Below, piece after piece: positions 7,580 to 14,660 of a DNA stretch of 22,460 nucleotides (position 1 is its first letter; each line of letters opens with the position of its first letter). The DNA is taken from the NCBI GenBank assembly GCA_025924755.1, contig JAICHT010000016.1, forward strand, positions 1 through 22,460, given 5' to 3'. The notes below the pieces were generated by a model that did no database searches, had not been told where the DNA came from, and worked only from the letters and a program-made list of their open reading frames with translations. The stretch comes from Chitinophagaceae bacterium (GTDB lineage Bacteria > Bacteroidota > Bacteroidia > Chitinophagales > Chitinophagaceae). The position numbers and the translations under genes are program-made.

Positions 7580-8953
7580 ATGTCAAAAACTAAAACTGCC
7601 TTTTTTTGTCAAAATTGTGGTTACGAAAGTGCAAAGTGGTTAGACAAATGTCCGGGCTGCCAGCAATGGAATACGTTTGTAGAAGAACTCATTCAGAAAG
7701 AAGATAAAAATGCTAATGACTGGCAGCAATATTCCGGCGAAGCAAAAGGTAAAAAAACGCGTTCGTTAAATGATATCAAAGCAAAAGAAGTTCCCCGCCT
7801 TATTACAATAGACCAGGAATTAAACCGCGTATTAGGTGGTGGCATCGTACCTGGAAGCATCGTGTTGGTTGCAGGCGAACCAGGCATTGGAAAATCTACT
7901 TTGTTTTTACAAATGGGTTTGCAATTGCTAAATACAACGGTACTATATATTAGTGGTGAGGAAAGCGAACAGCAAATAAAAATGAGAGCTGACCGCCTCG
8001 GGATGAAAAATGAAAATTTTTATTTGCTCACGGAAACATCTACACAAACCATTTTCGGAGAAGTAAAAAAGTTAAAGCCCGAGTTGATAATTGTAGATTC
8101 CATTCAAACCTTGCAATCGCCTTTTATTGAATCTTCATCCGGAAGTGTATCGCAAATAAGAGAATGTGCCGCGGAGTTTCAACAATTTGCCAAAGAAACA
8201 AATACGCCGGTTTTTTTAATAGGCCATATCACTAAAGAAGGCAGCATTGCGGGGCCCAAAATTTTAGAGCATATGGTAGATACGGTTTTGCAATTTGAAG
8301 GAGACCGGCATTACGCGTATCGCATTCTTCGCACCCTGAAAAACCGCTTTGGCAGTACAGCCGAATTAGGAATTTACCAAATGAATGATACCGGTATGAG
8401 CCCGGTACTGAACCCAAGTGAAATATTAATCACGCAAAAAGAAGATCAGTTAAGTGGAGTAGCTATTGCGGCCACTATCGAAGGCCAGCGACCGCTTTTG
8501 ATTGAAACGCAGGCGCTGGTTACCCAATCGGTATACGGCACGCCGCAGCGTACTGCAAGTGGATTTGATTTGCGGCGGCTGCAATTGTTGTTGGCCGTAT
8601 TGGAAAAACGCGGTGGTTTTCATTTTGGTGTAAAAGACGTATTCCTCAATATTGCCGGCGGATTAAAAGTAGAAGATCCTTCCATTGATTTAGCGGTGTT
8701 ATGTGCATTGCTTTCTTCTTACGAAGACGTAGCAGTACCGCATAATATCTGCTTTGCCGGAGAAGTGGGATTGAGCGGTGAAGTAAGAGCCGTGAACCGC
8801 ATTGAGCAACGGATTGCGGAGGCAGAAAAGTTGGGTTTTGAAAAAATAATTGTTTCCAAATACAATCAAAAGGGATTGGCAAAACGCCGCTTTAATATAG
8901 AAGTGATTACAATGAGCCGCGTGGATGAAGTGTACCGCCAGTTGTTTCAATAA
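7580..8953 (+). CDS. radA: DNA repair protein RadA (branch-migration ATPase)
   Basis: Cytoplasmic RecA-related ATPase that drives branch migration of recombination intermediates and acts in DNA repair and natural transformation. The 457 residues match the family. A C4 zinc finger at the N-terminus uses C10, C13, C24 and C27. Walker A is GEPGIGKST at 99-107, and the Walker B strand ELIIVDSIQ follows at 168-176. The RadA-specific KNRFG motif is at 254-258. The C-terminal Lon-protease-like domain includes GGLKVEDPSIDLAVLCALLSS and lacks a protease role in this family. All key motifs are intact. comF starts 32 bases after the stop and is probably in the same operon, which fits a shared link to DNA uptake. 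Confidence 0.97.
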   Translation: MSKTKTAFFCQNCGYESAKWLDKCPGCQQWNTFVEELIQKEDKNANDWQQYSGEAKGKKTRSLNDIKAKEVPRLITIDQELNRVLGGGIVPGSIVLVAGEPGIGKSTLFLQMGLQLLNTTVLYISGEESEQQIKMRADRLGMKNENFYLLTETSTQTIFGEVKKLKPELIIVDSIQTLQSPFIESSSGSVSQIRECAAEFQQFAKETNTPVFLIGHITKEGSIAGPKILEHMVDTVLQFEGDRHYAYRILRTLKNRFGSTAELGIYQMNDTGMSPVLNPSEILITQKEDQLSGVAIAATIEGQRPLLIETQALVTQSVYGTPQRTASGFDLRRLQLLLAVLEKRGGFHFGVKDVFLNIAGGLKVEDPSIDLAVLCALLSSYEDVAVPHNICFAGEVGLSGEVRAVNRIEQRIAEAEKLGFEKIIVSKYNQKGLAKRRFNIEVITMSRVDEVYRQLFQ

Positions 8954-8985
8954 CCACATTACTTTACTTTTCCACTATTATATAA

Positions 8986-9687
8986 ATGCATTTTTTAAAA
9001 GACATACAGGAATCTATATTGCACCTGGCATTTCCCCATACATGCGCCGGATGCGGTAATGATGTGCTGGAAAAAGAAAGCAGCTTATGTCTTCATTGTA
9101 TTTCATTGCTACCCGAAACAGGCTTTCATTTATATAGTCCTAACCCGGCAGAAAAAATATTTGTTGGACGCCTGCCCATAACATTTGCAACAGCGCAATA
9201 TTATTTTACCAAACAATCTTTAATGCAGCGGTTAATACATGCATTTAAATATCGTGGCAATAAAGAACTGGGTATTTTTTTAGGTGAGATGATGGGACGA
9301 GATTTTTTGCAATCCGGTAAATTCTCCAATATAGAAGCATTAGTACCGCTACCGTTGTTTCCGGTAAAAGAAAGAAAGCGTGGCTACAACCAGGCGGCCC
9401 TGCTGTGTAAAGGAATAGCATCCGTATTACACCTGCCTGTTTTAAACAATGTAATAATACGAACACAGGGCACCGAATCGCAAACAAAGAAAAACCGCGT
9501 GGAGAGATGGCAAAATATTGAAGGCCGCTTTGAATTAGTTAATGAAAGGTTGATTGCTAATAAACACATCTTATTGGTAGATGATGTAATTACTACCGGC
9601 GCTACCCTGGAGGCTTGCGGAAGCGAACTATTAAAAGCAGCAAACGTTCAATTAAGTATTGCGGCTCTTTGTTTTTCATCGGGCTAA
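8986..9687 (+). CDS. comF: ComF family phosphoribosyltransferase-like protein
   Basis: Member of the ComF/GntX family, cytosolic proteins linked to DNA uptake in competent bacteria; the enzymatic reaction is not established. The 233 residues carry an N-terminal four-cysteine zinc finger (C20, C23, C35, C38). The family signature PLPLFPVKERKRGYNQAALL follows near 121-140. The PRPP-binding loop of type I phosphoribosyltransferases is VDDVITTGAT at 198-207. The ATG at 8986 gives the usual short lead into the zinc finger. It follows radA by 32 bases and precedes a lipoprotein gene by about 29 bases, suggesting a three-gene operon. Whether this organism is naturally competent cannot be judged here. 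Confidence 0.92.
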   Translation: MHFLKDIQESILHLAFPHTCAGCGNDVLEKESSLCLHCISLLPETGFHLYSPNPAEKIFVGRLPITFATAQYYFTKQSLMQRLIHAFKYRGNKELGIFLGEMMGRDFLQSGKFSNIEALVPLPLFPVKERKRGYNQAALLCKGIASVLHLPVLNNVIIRTQGTESQTKKNRVERWQNIEGRFELVNERLIANKHILLVDDVITTGATLEACGSELLKAANVQLSIAALCFSSG

Positions 9688-9716
9688 CTGTATTTTTATC
9701 ATCAATCTATATCGTT

Positions 9717-11102
9717 TTGAAAATCGTTCTATTTTTTATATTGGCTTTCGTTCTTTTTTCCTGCCATAAAGAATCATTCACCAGTAATGCAGATGCGCCA
9801 TTAATACCTACGGTAGATACGTTGCGTTTTGATACGGTATTTACAACCACCGGTTCCATTACTCAATCATTCAAAATCCTAAACAATAATTCCGATGGCA
9901 TTCATATCAGTTCGGTAAAATTAGCGGGCGGCGCTGCATCGCCTTTTCAAATAAATGTAGGCGGACAATCCGGTATTCAAATTAACAATTTTGATATCAG
10001 CAAAAACGACAGTGCTTATGTGTTTGTTTCAGTGCATATCAATCCTACTTTAGTTAATACACCATTTATAGTAAGGGACAGTATTGAAATAACCTATAAT
10101 GGAAATACAAGCAAGGTGCAATTGGAAGCATATGGGCAGAATGCGCACTTTTTCAGAAACCGTGTTGTGTCCTCTGATGAAACATGGCAGTCGGGGTTGC
10201 CATATATAATTTTAGGTAAGTTGACGGTAGATGCGTTGGCGCAATTAACAATTGAAAAAGGCTGTAAAATATATGTGCATGCCGATGCGCCGATCATCAT
10301 TAACGGAACCTTGCAGGTAAATGGCGAAAAGTGGGACAGTACTAAAGTGGTATTTACCGGCGATCGGTTAGATGATCCATATAATGGTTTTCCGGCAAGC
10401 TGGCCGGGTATTGTTTTTACAGGTAGCAGCAATAACAATACAATACAATATGGAGTAATAAAAAATGCTTACCAGGCAATAGCAGTACAAAACCCAAGCG
10501 CCACAGCTCATCCCAAACTGGTACTAAAGCAAACAGAAATTTCAAATGCTTATGACGTAGGCTTGTTAGGCATTAATTCCAGTATTCAAGCTGAAAATGT
10601 ATTGGTAAGCAATTGCGGTAAAAACGTGGTATTAACCGGAGGTAACTATCATTTTACCCATTGTACCGTAGCATCATATGCCAATAGTTTGCTGCAGCAT
10701 AAAGACCCGGTGCTGTTTGTAAGCAATGCCTTCAATCAAAATACGGCAGTAAGCAATCTGAACGCCGTGTTTCAAAACTGCATTTTTTGGGGCGAGGGTA
10801 ATACATTGGTAACGGATGAAGCTGTTGTAGCCAATGTAGGCGGCACTTCATTTTCCGTATTGTTTGATCATGTGCTGTGGAAGATGAAAAACATTCCTTC
10901 CGATGCGGTAATGAAAGACACGATCAACAACCAGCTACCACTTTTTGACAGTATCAACACTGCTAAAAATTATTACAACTTCCGGCTTAAAGAAAATTCT
11001 CCGGCACTTAATACAGGCACTGCTACCCAGGTACTTATAGACCTGGACGGCAATCCACGGCCGGTAGGCCTGCCCGATTTAGGCTGCTATGAAAAGCAAT
11101 AA
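9717..11102 (+). CDS. Beta-helix repeat lipoprotein with choice-of-anchor-Q-like C-terminus
   Basis: Predicted outer-membrane lipoprotein of unknown role. The open frame reaches back to 9615, inside comF, but I place the start at TTG 9717. From there it reads M-KIVLFFILAFVLFSC, a textbook lipoprotein signal with lipobox LFSC and lipidated C16, 29 bases after the comF stop; earlier starts would put basic comF-shadow sequence in front of it. The product is then 461 residues. A beta-sandwich-like region (DTLRFDTVFTTTGSITQSF) follows the linker, then a right-handed parallel beta-helix with repeated NxTIQYGVIKN-type turns. The end, NSPALNTG...DLDGNPRP...LPDLGCYE, is typical of polysaccharide-binding or surface beta-helix proteins. 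No catalytic residues can be assigned. Probably co-transcribed with radA and comF. Confidence 0.8.
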   Translation: MKIVLFFILAFVLFSCHKESFTSNADAPLIPTVDTLRFDTVFTTTGSITQSFKILNNNSDGIHISSVKLAGGAASPFQINVGGQSGIQINNFDISKNDSAYVFVSVHINPTLVNTPFIVRDSIEITYNGNTSKVQLEAYGQNAHFFRNRVVSSDETWQSGLPYIILGKLTVDALAQLTIEKGCKIYVHADAPIIINGTLQVNGEKWDSTKVVFTGDRLDDPYNGFPASWPGIVFTGSSNNNTIQYGVIKNAYQAIAVQNPSATAHPKLVLKQTEISNAYDVGLLGINSSIQAENVLVSNCGKNVVLTGGNYHFTHCTVASYANSLLQHKDPVLFVSNAFNQNTAVSNLNAVFQNCIFWGEGNTLVTDEAVVANVGGTSFSVLFDHVLWKMKNIPSDAVMKDTINNQLPLFDSINTAKNYYNFRLKENSPALNTGTATQVLIDLDGNPRPVGLPDLGCYEKQ

Positions 11103-11189
11103 GCGCAACGCTTCAAACTTAATTAAACCATAAACGGGTAAACTTTTTTATCTTTATATTGTTGGTTCATTACAATTAATTTTTAAAAT

Positions 11190-11708
11190 ATGAAACTAAT
11201 ATTAATGGCAATGGTAATGTCTGTTATGTTTTCAGGCAGTCCTATATACAATTTTAAAGTGCCAGGCTTAACCGGCGGCACTATTGACTTTTCAAAGTTC
11301 AAAGGCAAAAAAATTATGATTGTCAATACCGCTTCCAAATGTGGCAATACGCCGCAGTATGAGCAGTTGGAAGAATTATCTAAAAAATATAAGGACAAAC
11401 TGGTGATCGTCGGTTTTCCGGCTAATAATTTTGGCGGGCAGGAACCCGGCACCAATACGGAGATCCAGGAATTTTGTAAAAAGAATTATGGCGTAACTTT
11501 TCCAATGGCCGAAAAGGTTTCGGTGAAAGGTGATGATATAGCACCTATTTATAAATACCTGGTAAGTGAGGCCGAGAAAAAAGGTTTTGATGATCCGATT
11601 AAATGGAACTTTACTAAATTTTTATTAGATGAAAAGGGAAATCTGATTACCGTCATTTTCAACAAAACCAACCCTATGAGCGAAGAAGTGCTGAAGTATT
11701 TAAACTAA
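11190..11708 (+). CDS. Glutathione peroxidase family thiol peroxidase
   Basis: Reduces hydrogen peroxide or lipid hydroperoxides. In bacteria this Cys-type family generally uses thioredoxin rather than glutathione. The 172 residues include an N-terminal hydrophobic stretch (about 2-16) that looks like a signal peptide, so the enzyme may act in the periplasm. The peroxidatic cysteine is C51 in NTASKCGNTPQY. The remaining active-site residues are Q84 in FGGQEPG and W139-N140 in KWNFTKF. C96 in EIQEFCKKNYGVTFP is placed as the resolving cysteine. The usual FPCNQFGGQ segment reads FPANNFGGQ here. The gene is flanked by an 87-base gap after the beta-helix gene and its own terminator, so it is probably a single-gene unit. 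Confidence 0.93.
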   Translation: MKLILMAMVMSVMFSGSPIYNFKVPGLTGGTIDFSKFKGKKIMIVNTASKCGNTPQYEQLEELSKKYKDKLVIVGFPANNFGGQEPGTNTEIQEFCKKNYGVTFPMAEKVSVKGDDIAPIYKYLVSEAEKKGFDDPIKWNFTKFLLDEKGNLITVIFNKTNPMSEEVLKYLN

Positions 11709-11738
11709 TATTCAGAAAGAAATAAAATTTTTAATTAT

Positions 11739-11767
11739 AAGCTGGCTTACAATAAGTCAGCTTTTTT
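11739..11767 (+). terminator. Intrinsic terminator of the thiol peroxidase gene
   Basis: AAGCTGGCTTA (11739-11749) pairs with TAAGTCAGCTT (11753-11763), with one G-U pair and the loop CAA, and runs into T's. It begins 30 bases after the stop codon and separates this gene from holB. Confidence 0.85.
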
Positions 11768-11814
11768 ATTTTCCTTTACAGCCCTTGTAAAATAGGATTA
11801 ATACCGTTTGTGGA

Positions 11815-13044
11815 ATGCAGTTTAAAGATGTGATTGGCCAGGCAGCAGTAAAGCAGCAGTTAATAAATATGGTGCGGCAAAACCGGTTAAGCCATGCGTT
11901 GCTTTTTTTAGGGAAAGAAGGCAGCGGCGACCTGGCGCTAGCGCTGGCTTTTGCGCAATATATCAGTTTGCTGCCTGTTTATAATAAACACAGTGGCGAA
12001 GCGTCGCTCTTTGGCGAAGTCGCTCCTAATATCGAAATAAAATTACCGGCTACGCCGCAGGAGGCAGATGCCTGGATGGAAAAGCAGCCTTCTTTTTTAA
12101 AAGCACAGCAACTGGTGCATCCCGATATGCATTTTTCTTACCCGGTTATTCCAAAAAAACCCGGTGATAAACCAGTGAGTTCGGACTATATAACAGATTG
12201 GCGGGAGTTTATCCAGAATTACCCATATGGCAATGTGTACGATTGGCTGCAGGCCATTAATGCAGAAAACAAACAGGGGAATATAACGGCAGAAGAATGC
12301 AATGATATCATTCGCAAGCTAAGCCTCAAAAGCTTTGAAAGCGGCTATAAAACACTGGTGATGTGGCGACCTGAATACTTGGGAAAAGAAGGAAATAAAT
12401 TATTAAAACTTATTGAAGAGCCGCCACCCGATACCTTATTTATTTTAGTAGCCGAAAACGAATCGGCCATATTATCCACCATATTATCCCGCTGCCAATT
12501 AGTAAAAGTGCCGGCCCTGGAAGCCACCGATATTGAGCAGGCGCTACTTACAAAAAACAATTGCAGCGGAGAGAAAGCCAAACAATTGGCCAATGTAAGT
12601 GAGGGCAACTACCGCGAAGCCTTGCATATGGCCCGCAATGCCGATGAAGATTTTCATGCCTTGCTGCGAGAATGGATGAACGTAACCCTAAAAGCGCAGC
12701 CGGTGGGCCAGGTAAAAAGTATAGAAGAAATAGCCCGGCTGGGCCGCGAAAAGCAAAAACAGTTTTTACGATATTTTAATCATTTACTGGAAGATGCCAT
12801 ACGGCTGCAGGTATTGGAAGGCGCAGCCAAAGAAAACCTGTTGTCGGCTATGTCGGCCAGTGAGCAGGCCTTTGCACAAAACTTAAACAAAGTAGCCAGT
12901 TTAGAAAAACAGCAGGCCATTGTGCAGGAAATAGATAAAGCTGCCTATTATATTGAGCGCAATGCCAATGCTAAAATGCTGTTTCATGCACTAACCATTA
13001 AGATATTCCATATTGTTAAAAACAACGTGGTGATTGAAGCATAA
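11815..13044 (+). CDS. holB: DNA polymerase III subunit delta prime (clamp-loader subunit)
   Basis: Stator subunit of the clamp loader that puts the sliding clamp on DNA. The 409 residues open with the AAA+ start FKDVIGQAAVKQQL. The P-loop is degenerate (LGKEGSGDLAL), as is normal for delta prime, which does not hydrolyse ATP. The SRC arginine-finger motif is present in STILSRCQLVKV, and KLLKLIEEPPPDTLFIL is typical. Oddly, the zinc-finger cysteines expected between the P-loop and HPDMHF are absent: the first cysteine of the protein is C162. The region aligned with DAC-xxC-xxC reads DAWMEKQPSFLK at about 85-96, and an extra ~30 residues precede it. ricT follows, a gene order also seen in Bacillus subtilis, but here 341 bases separate the two. 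Confidence 0.92.
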   Translation: MQFKDVIGQAAVKQQLINMVRQNRLSHALLFLGKEGSGDLALALAFAQYISLLPVYNKHSGEASLFGEVAPNIEIKLPATPQEADAWMEKQPSFLKAQQLVHPDMHFSYPVIPKKPGDKPVSSDYITDWREFIQNYPYGNVYDWLQAINAENKQGNITAEECNDIIRKLSLKSFESGYKTLVMWRPEYLGKEGNKLLKLIEEPPPDTLFILVAENESAILSTILSRCQLVKVPALEATDIEQALLTKNNCSGEKAKQLANVSEGNYREALHMARNADEDFHALLREWMNVTLKAQPVGQVKSIEEIARLGREKQKQFLRYFNHLLEDAIRLQVLEGAAKENLLSAMSASEQAFAQNLNKVASLEKQQAIVQEIDKAAYYIERNANAKMLFHALTIKIFHIVKNNVVIEA

Positions 13045-13385
13045 CAGCAGTTGACACTGGCTGCAATAAAAAAATTATATTTGCACATGCCTCAGTAAGA
13101 GGTTGTAGCTGGCTGGAGGAGTGGGGTAATAATTTGTGTATTCCATTTTGATATATTTTGTACCGTGTTTAAACTCAACGATGCTGCAATAAATGATGCT
13201 TATACGCTAAGAATAACAAGGTGTGAACAGAAAAGCAGGTGATAGTAAATTCTTTTCTTTTACCCTTCCAACTCTTGGCTGCGAATCGTTCTGCACGATG
13301 CAGTGAGTGACACAACAGGCGCTGAATAATACTACCACAGCCGGTTACCAAACAATATTTCTTAAAAGATAATTTAAAAATAAGT
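13045..13385 (+). other. Long non-coding leader between holB and ricT (341 bases)
   Basis: Apart from the promoter-like site near its left end I see no gene. Small hairpins are possible (CCTC/GAGG at 13090-13102; CTGCA/TGCAG at 13291-13303; AGAAAAG/CTTTTCT at 13229-13258), but no intrinsic terminator. An 11-base direct repeat, GCTGCAATAAA, occurs at 13060-13070 and again near 13173-13183. I do not recognise a riboswitch, 6S, SRP or RNase P RNA. Confidence 0.5.
13051..13083 (+). promoter_or_regulatory. Strong promoter-like site between holB and ricT
   Basis: TTGACA (13051-13056) is followed by TATATTTG (13076-13083), a perfect TAnnTTTG; 22 bases separate the TTG from the -7 element. It begins just after the holB stop. 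Transcription would start near 13090, giving ricT a leader of about 296 bases or producing a separate RNA. Confidence 0.6.
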
Positions 13386-14660
13386 ATGGGTTGTGGTAAT
13401 TGTGGAACCGGTACGCCTAATGGCTGCAAAAGCAATGGCAGTTGCGGCACTAACAGTTGTAACCGGATGAATGCATATGACTGGCTGGTGAACCTGCCGA
13501 TAAGTGATGCAGAAAGTGCCTGCCGGGTAATTGAAGTAACGTTTAACCAGGGAAGCCGGAAAGAATTTTATAGAAACAGCACCTTGCAGCTTTTTGAGAA
13601 AGGAGATTGGATTGCGGTAGAAGGAGTATCCGGTTTTGATGTAGGCGAGGTATCCTTAACCGGCGAGGTGGTACGCCTGCAAATGAAGAAAAAAGGCGTG
13701 GATGAATTTAACAGTGAAATGAAACGCATATTGCGGCCGGCTACCGACCGCGATTTGGAACTGTATCATCAAAACAAAGACAGGGAAAAGGAAGCTTTGA
13801 TACGTACCCGCGCTATCACCCGCCAACTCAATCTTAATATGAAGATGAGTGAAGTGGAAATACAGGCGGATGGTAAAAAAGCCACGTTCTTCTATATTGC
13901 GGATGACCGGGTGGATTTTAGAGAACTCATTAAAATACTGGCTGGTGAATTTAGGCTGAAAGTAGAAATGCGCCAGATAGGTGCCCGGCAGGAAAGCGCT
14001 AAAGTAGGTGGCATCGGCAGTTGCGGAAGGGAACTTTGTTGTGCTACCTGGCTTACCGATTTTAAATCGGTGAATACTGCAGCGGCCCGTTATCAGAATC
14101 TTTCTATTAATCAAACCAAGTTAAGCGGGCAGTGTGGGCGGTTGAAATGCTGTTTGAATTATGAATTGGATACGTACCTGGACGCCTTGCAGGGCTTTCC
14201 TGAAAATGCGGATATGCTGCAAGTGGTAAGAGGAATGGCTACTTTAATTAAAAAAGACATTTTTAAAAACCTGATGTGGTACGTGTTGCCCGACAGCAGC
14301 AAGCAATATCCCTTAACTATTGAGCGGGTTAAAAAGATACGTTCGTTAAATGCGCAAGGTGTGGTTCCGGAAGAACTGGAAGCAGTGGAAGTAACTACCG
14401 GAAAGGTAAAAGAAGTAGAGCCGGAGTTTGTAGATGTAGTAGGGCATATTACATTAAGCAGCCTGGAGAAAGCAGATAAAAAGAAACATTACAAGCAAAG
14501 TGGCCCTGCTAAAAAAATGCAGGTGCAACCACCACAGCAGCGGGGAGGTGCACCGCAAAGACCATCTGGCAATGCGCCACAAAAGCCGCGGCAGGATAAC
14601 CGGTTTAAACCGCAGTTGCAACAGCGCAAGCCGCCAAAAGATAATAATCCGAAAAAATAA
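13386..14660 (+). CDS. ricT: PSP1/RicT family protein (YaaT-like)
   Basis: Relative of B. subtilis RicT (YaaT), part of an Fe-S-containing complex that promotes RNase Y-dependent mRNA maturation; the role in Bacteroidota is not established. The 424 residues start with a cysteine-rich head (C3, C6, C14, C20, C25), common in Bacteroidota homologues. The PSP1 core runs from about 45 to 280. Two cysteine clusters, GSCGRELCCATW and GQCGRLKCCLNYE, are the likely metal or Fe-S ligands. The last ~65 residues are a K/Q/P-rich, low-complexity tail expected to be disordered. Its neighbour holB matches the conserved holB-ricT order. The stop codon (14658-14660) directly abuts the stop of the convergent GH3 gene, and the terminator lies inside that gene. 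Confidence 0.9.
   Translation: MGCGNCGTGTPNGCKSNGSCGTNSCNRMNAYDWLVNLPISDAESACRVIEVTFNQGSRKEFYRNSTLQLFEKGDWIAVEGVSGFDVGEVSLTGEVVRLQMKKKGVDEFNSEMKRILRPATDRDLELYHQNKDREKEALIRTRAITRQLNLNMKMSEVEIQADGKKATFFYIADDRVDFRELIKILAGEFRLKVEMRQIGARQESAKVGGIGSCGRELCCATWLTDFKSVNTAAARYQNLSINQTKLSGQCGRLKCCLNYELDTYLDALQGFPENADMLQVVRGMATLIKKDIFKNLMWYVLPDSSKQYPLTIERVKKIRSLNAQGVVPEELEAVEVTTGKVKEVEPEFVDVVGHITLSSLEKADKKKHYKQSGPAKKMQVQPPQQRGGAPQRPSGNAPQKPRQDNRFKPQLQQRKPPKDNNPKK

Noticed and set aside
13087..13098. Three-codon ORF (M-P-Q-stop) immediately at the predicted start of the ricT leader transcript
   Set aside because: Too short to separate from chance; no ribosome-binding context or attenuator structure follows it.
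13175..13450. 91-codon minus-strand frame across the holB-ricT leader and ricT start
   Set aside because: Its N-terminus is antisense to the Cys-rich head of ricT and gives repetitive L/P/Q-rich sequence; the rest has no domain-like pattern and no promoter or start context. Taken as a chance frame.
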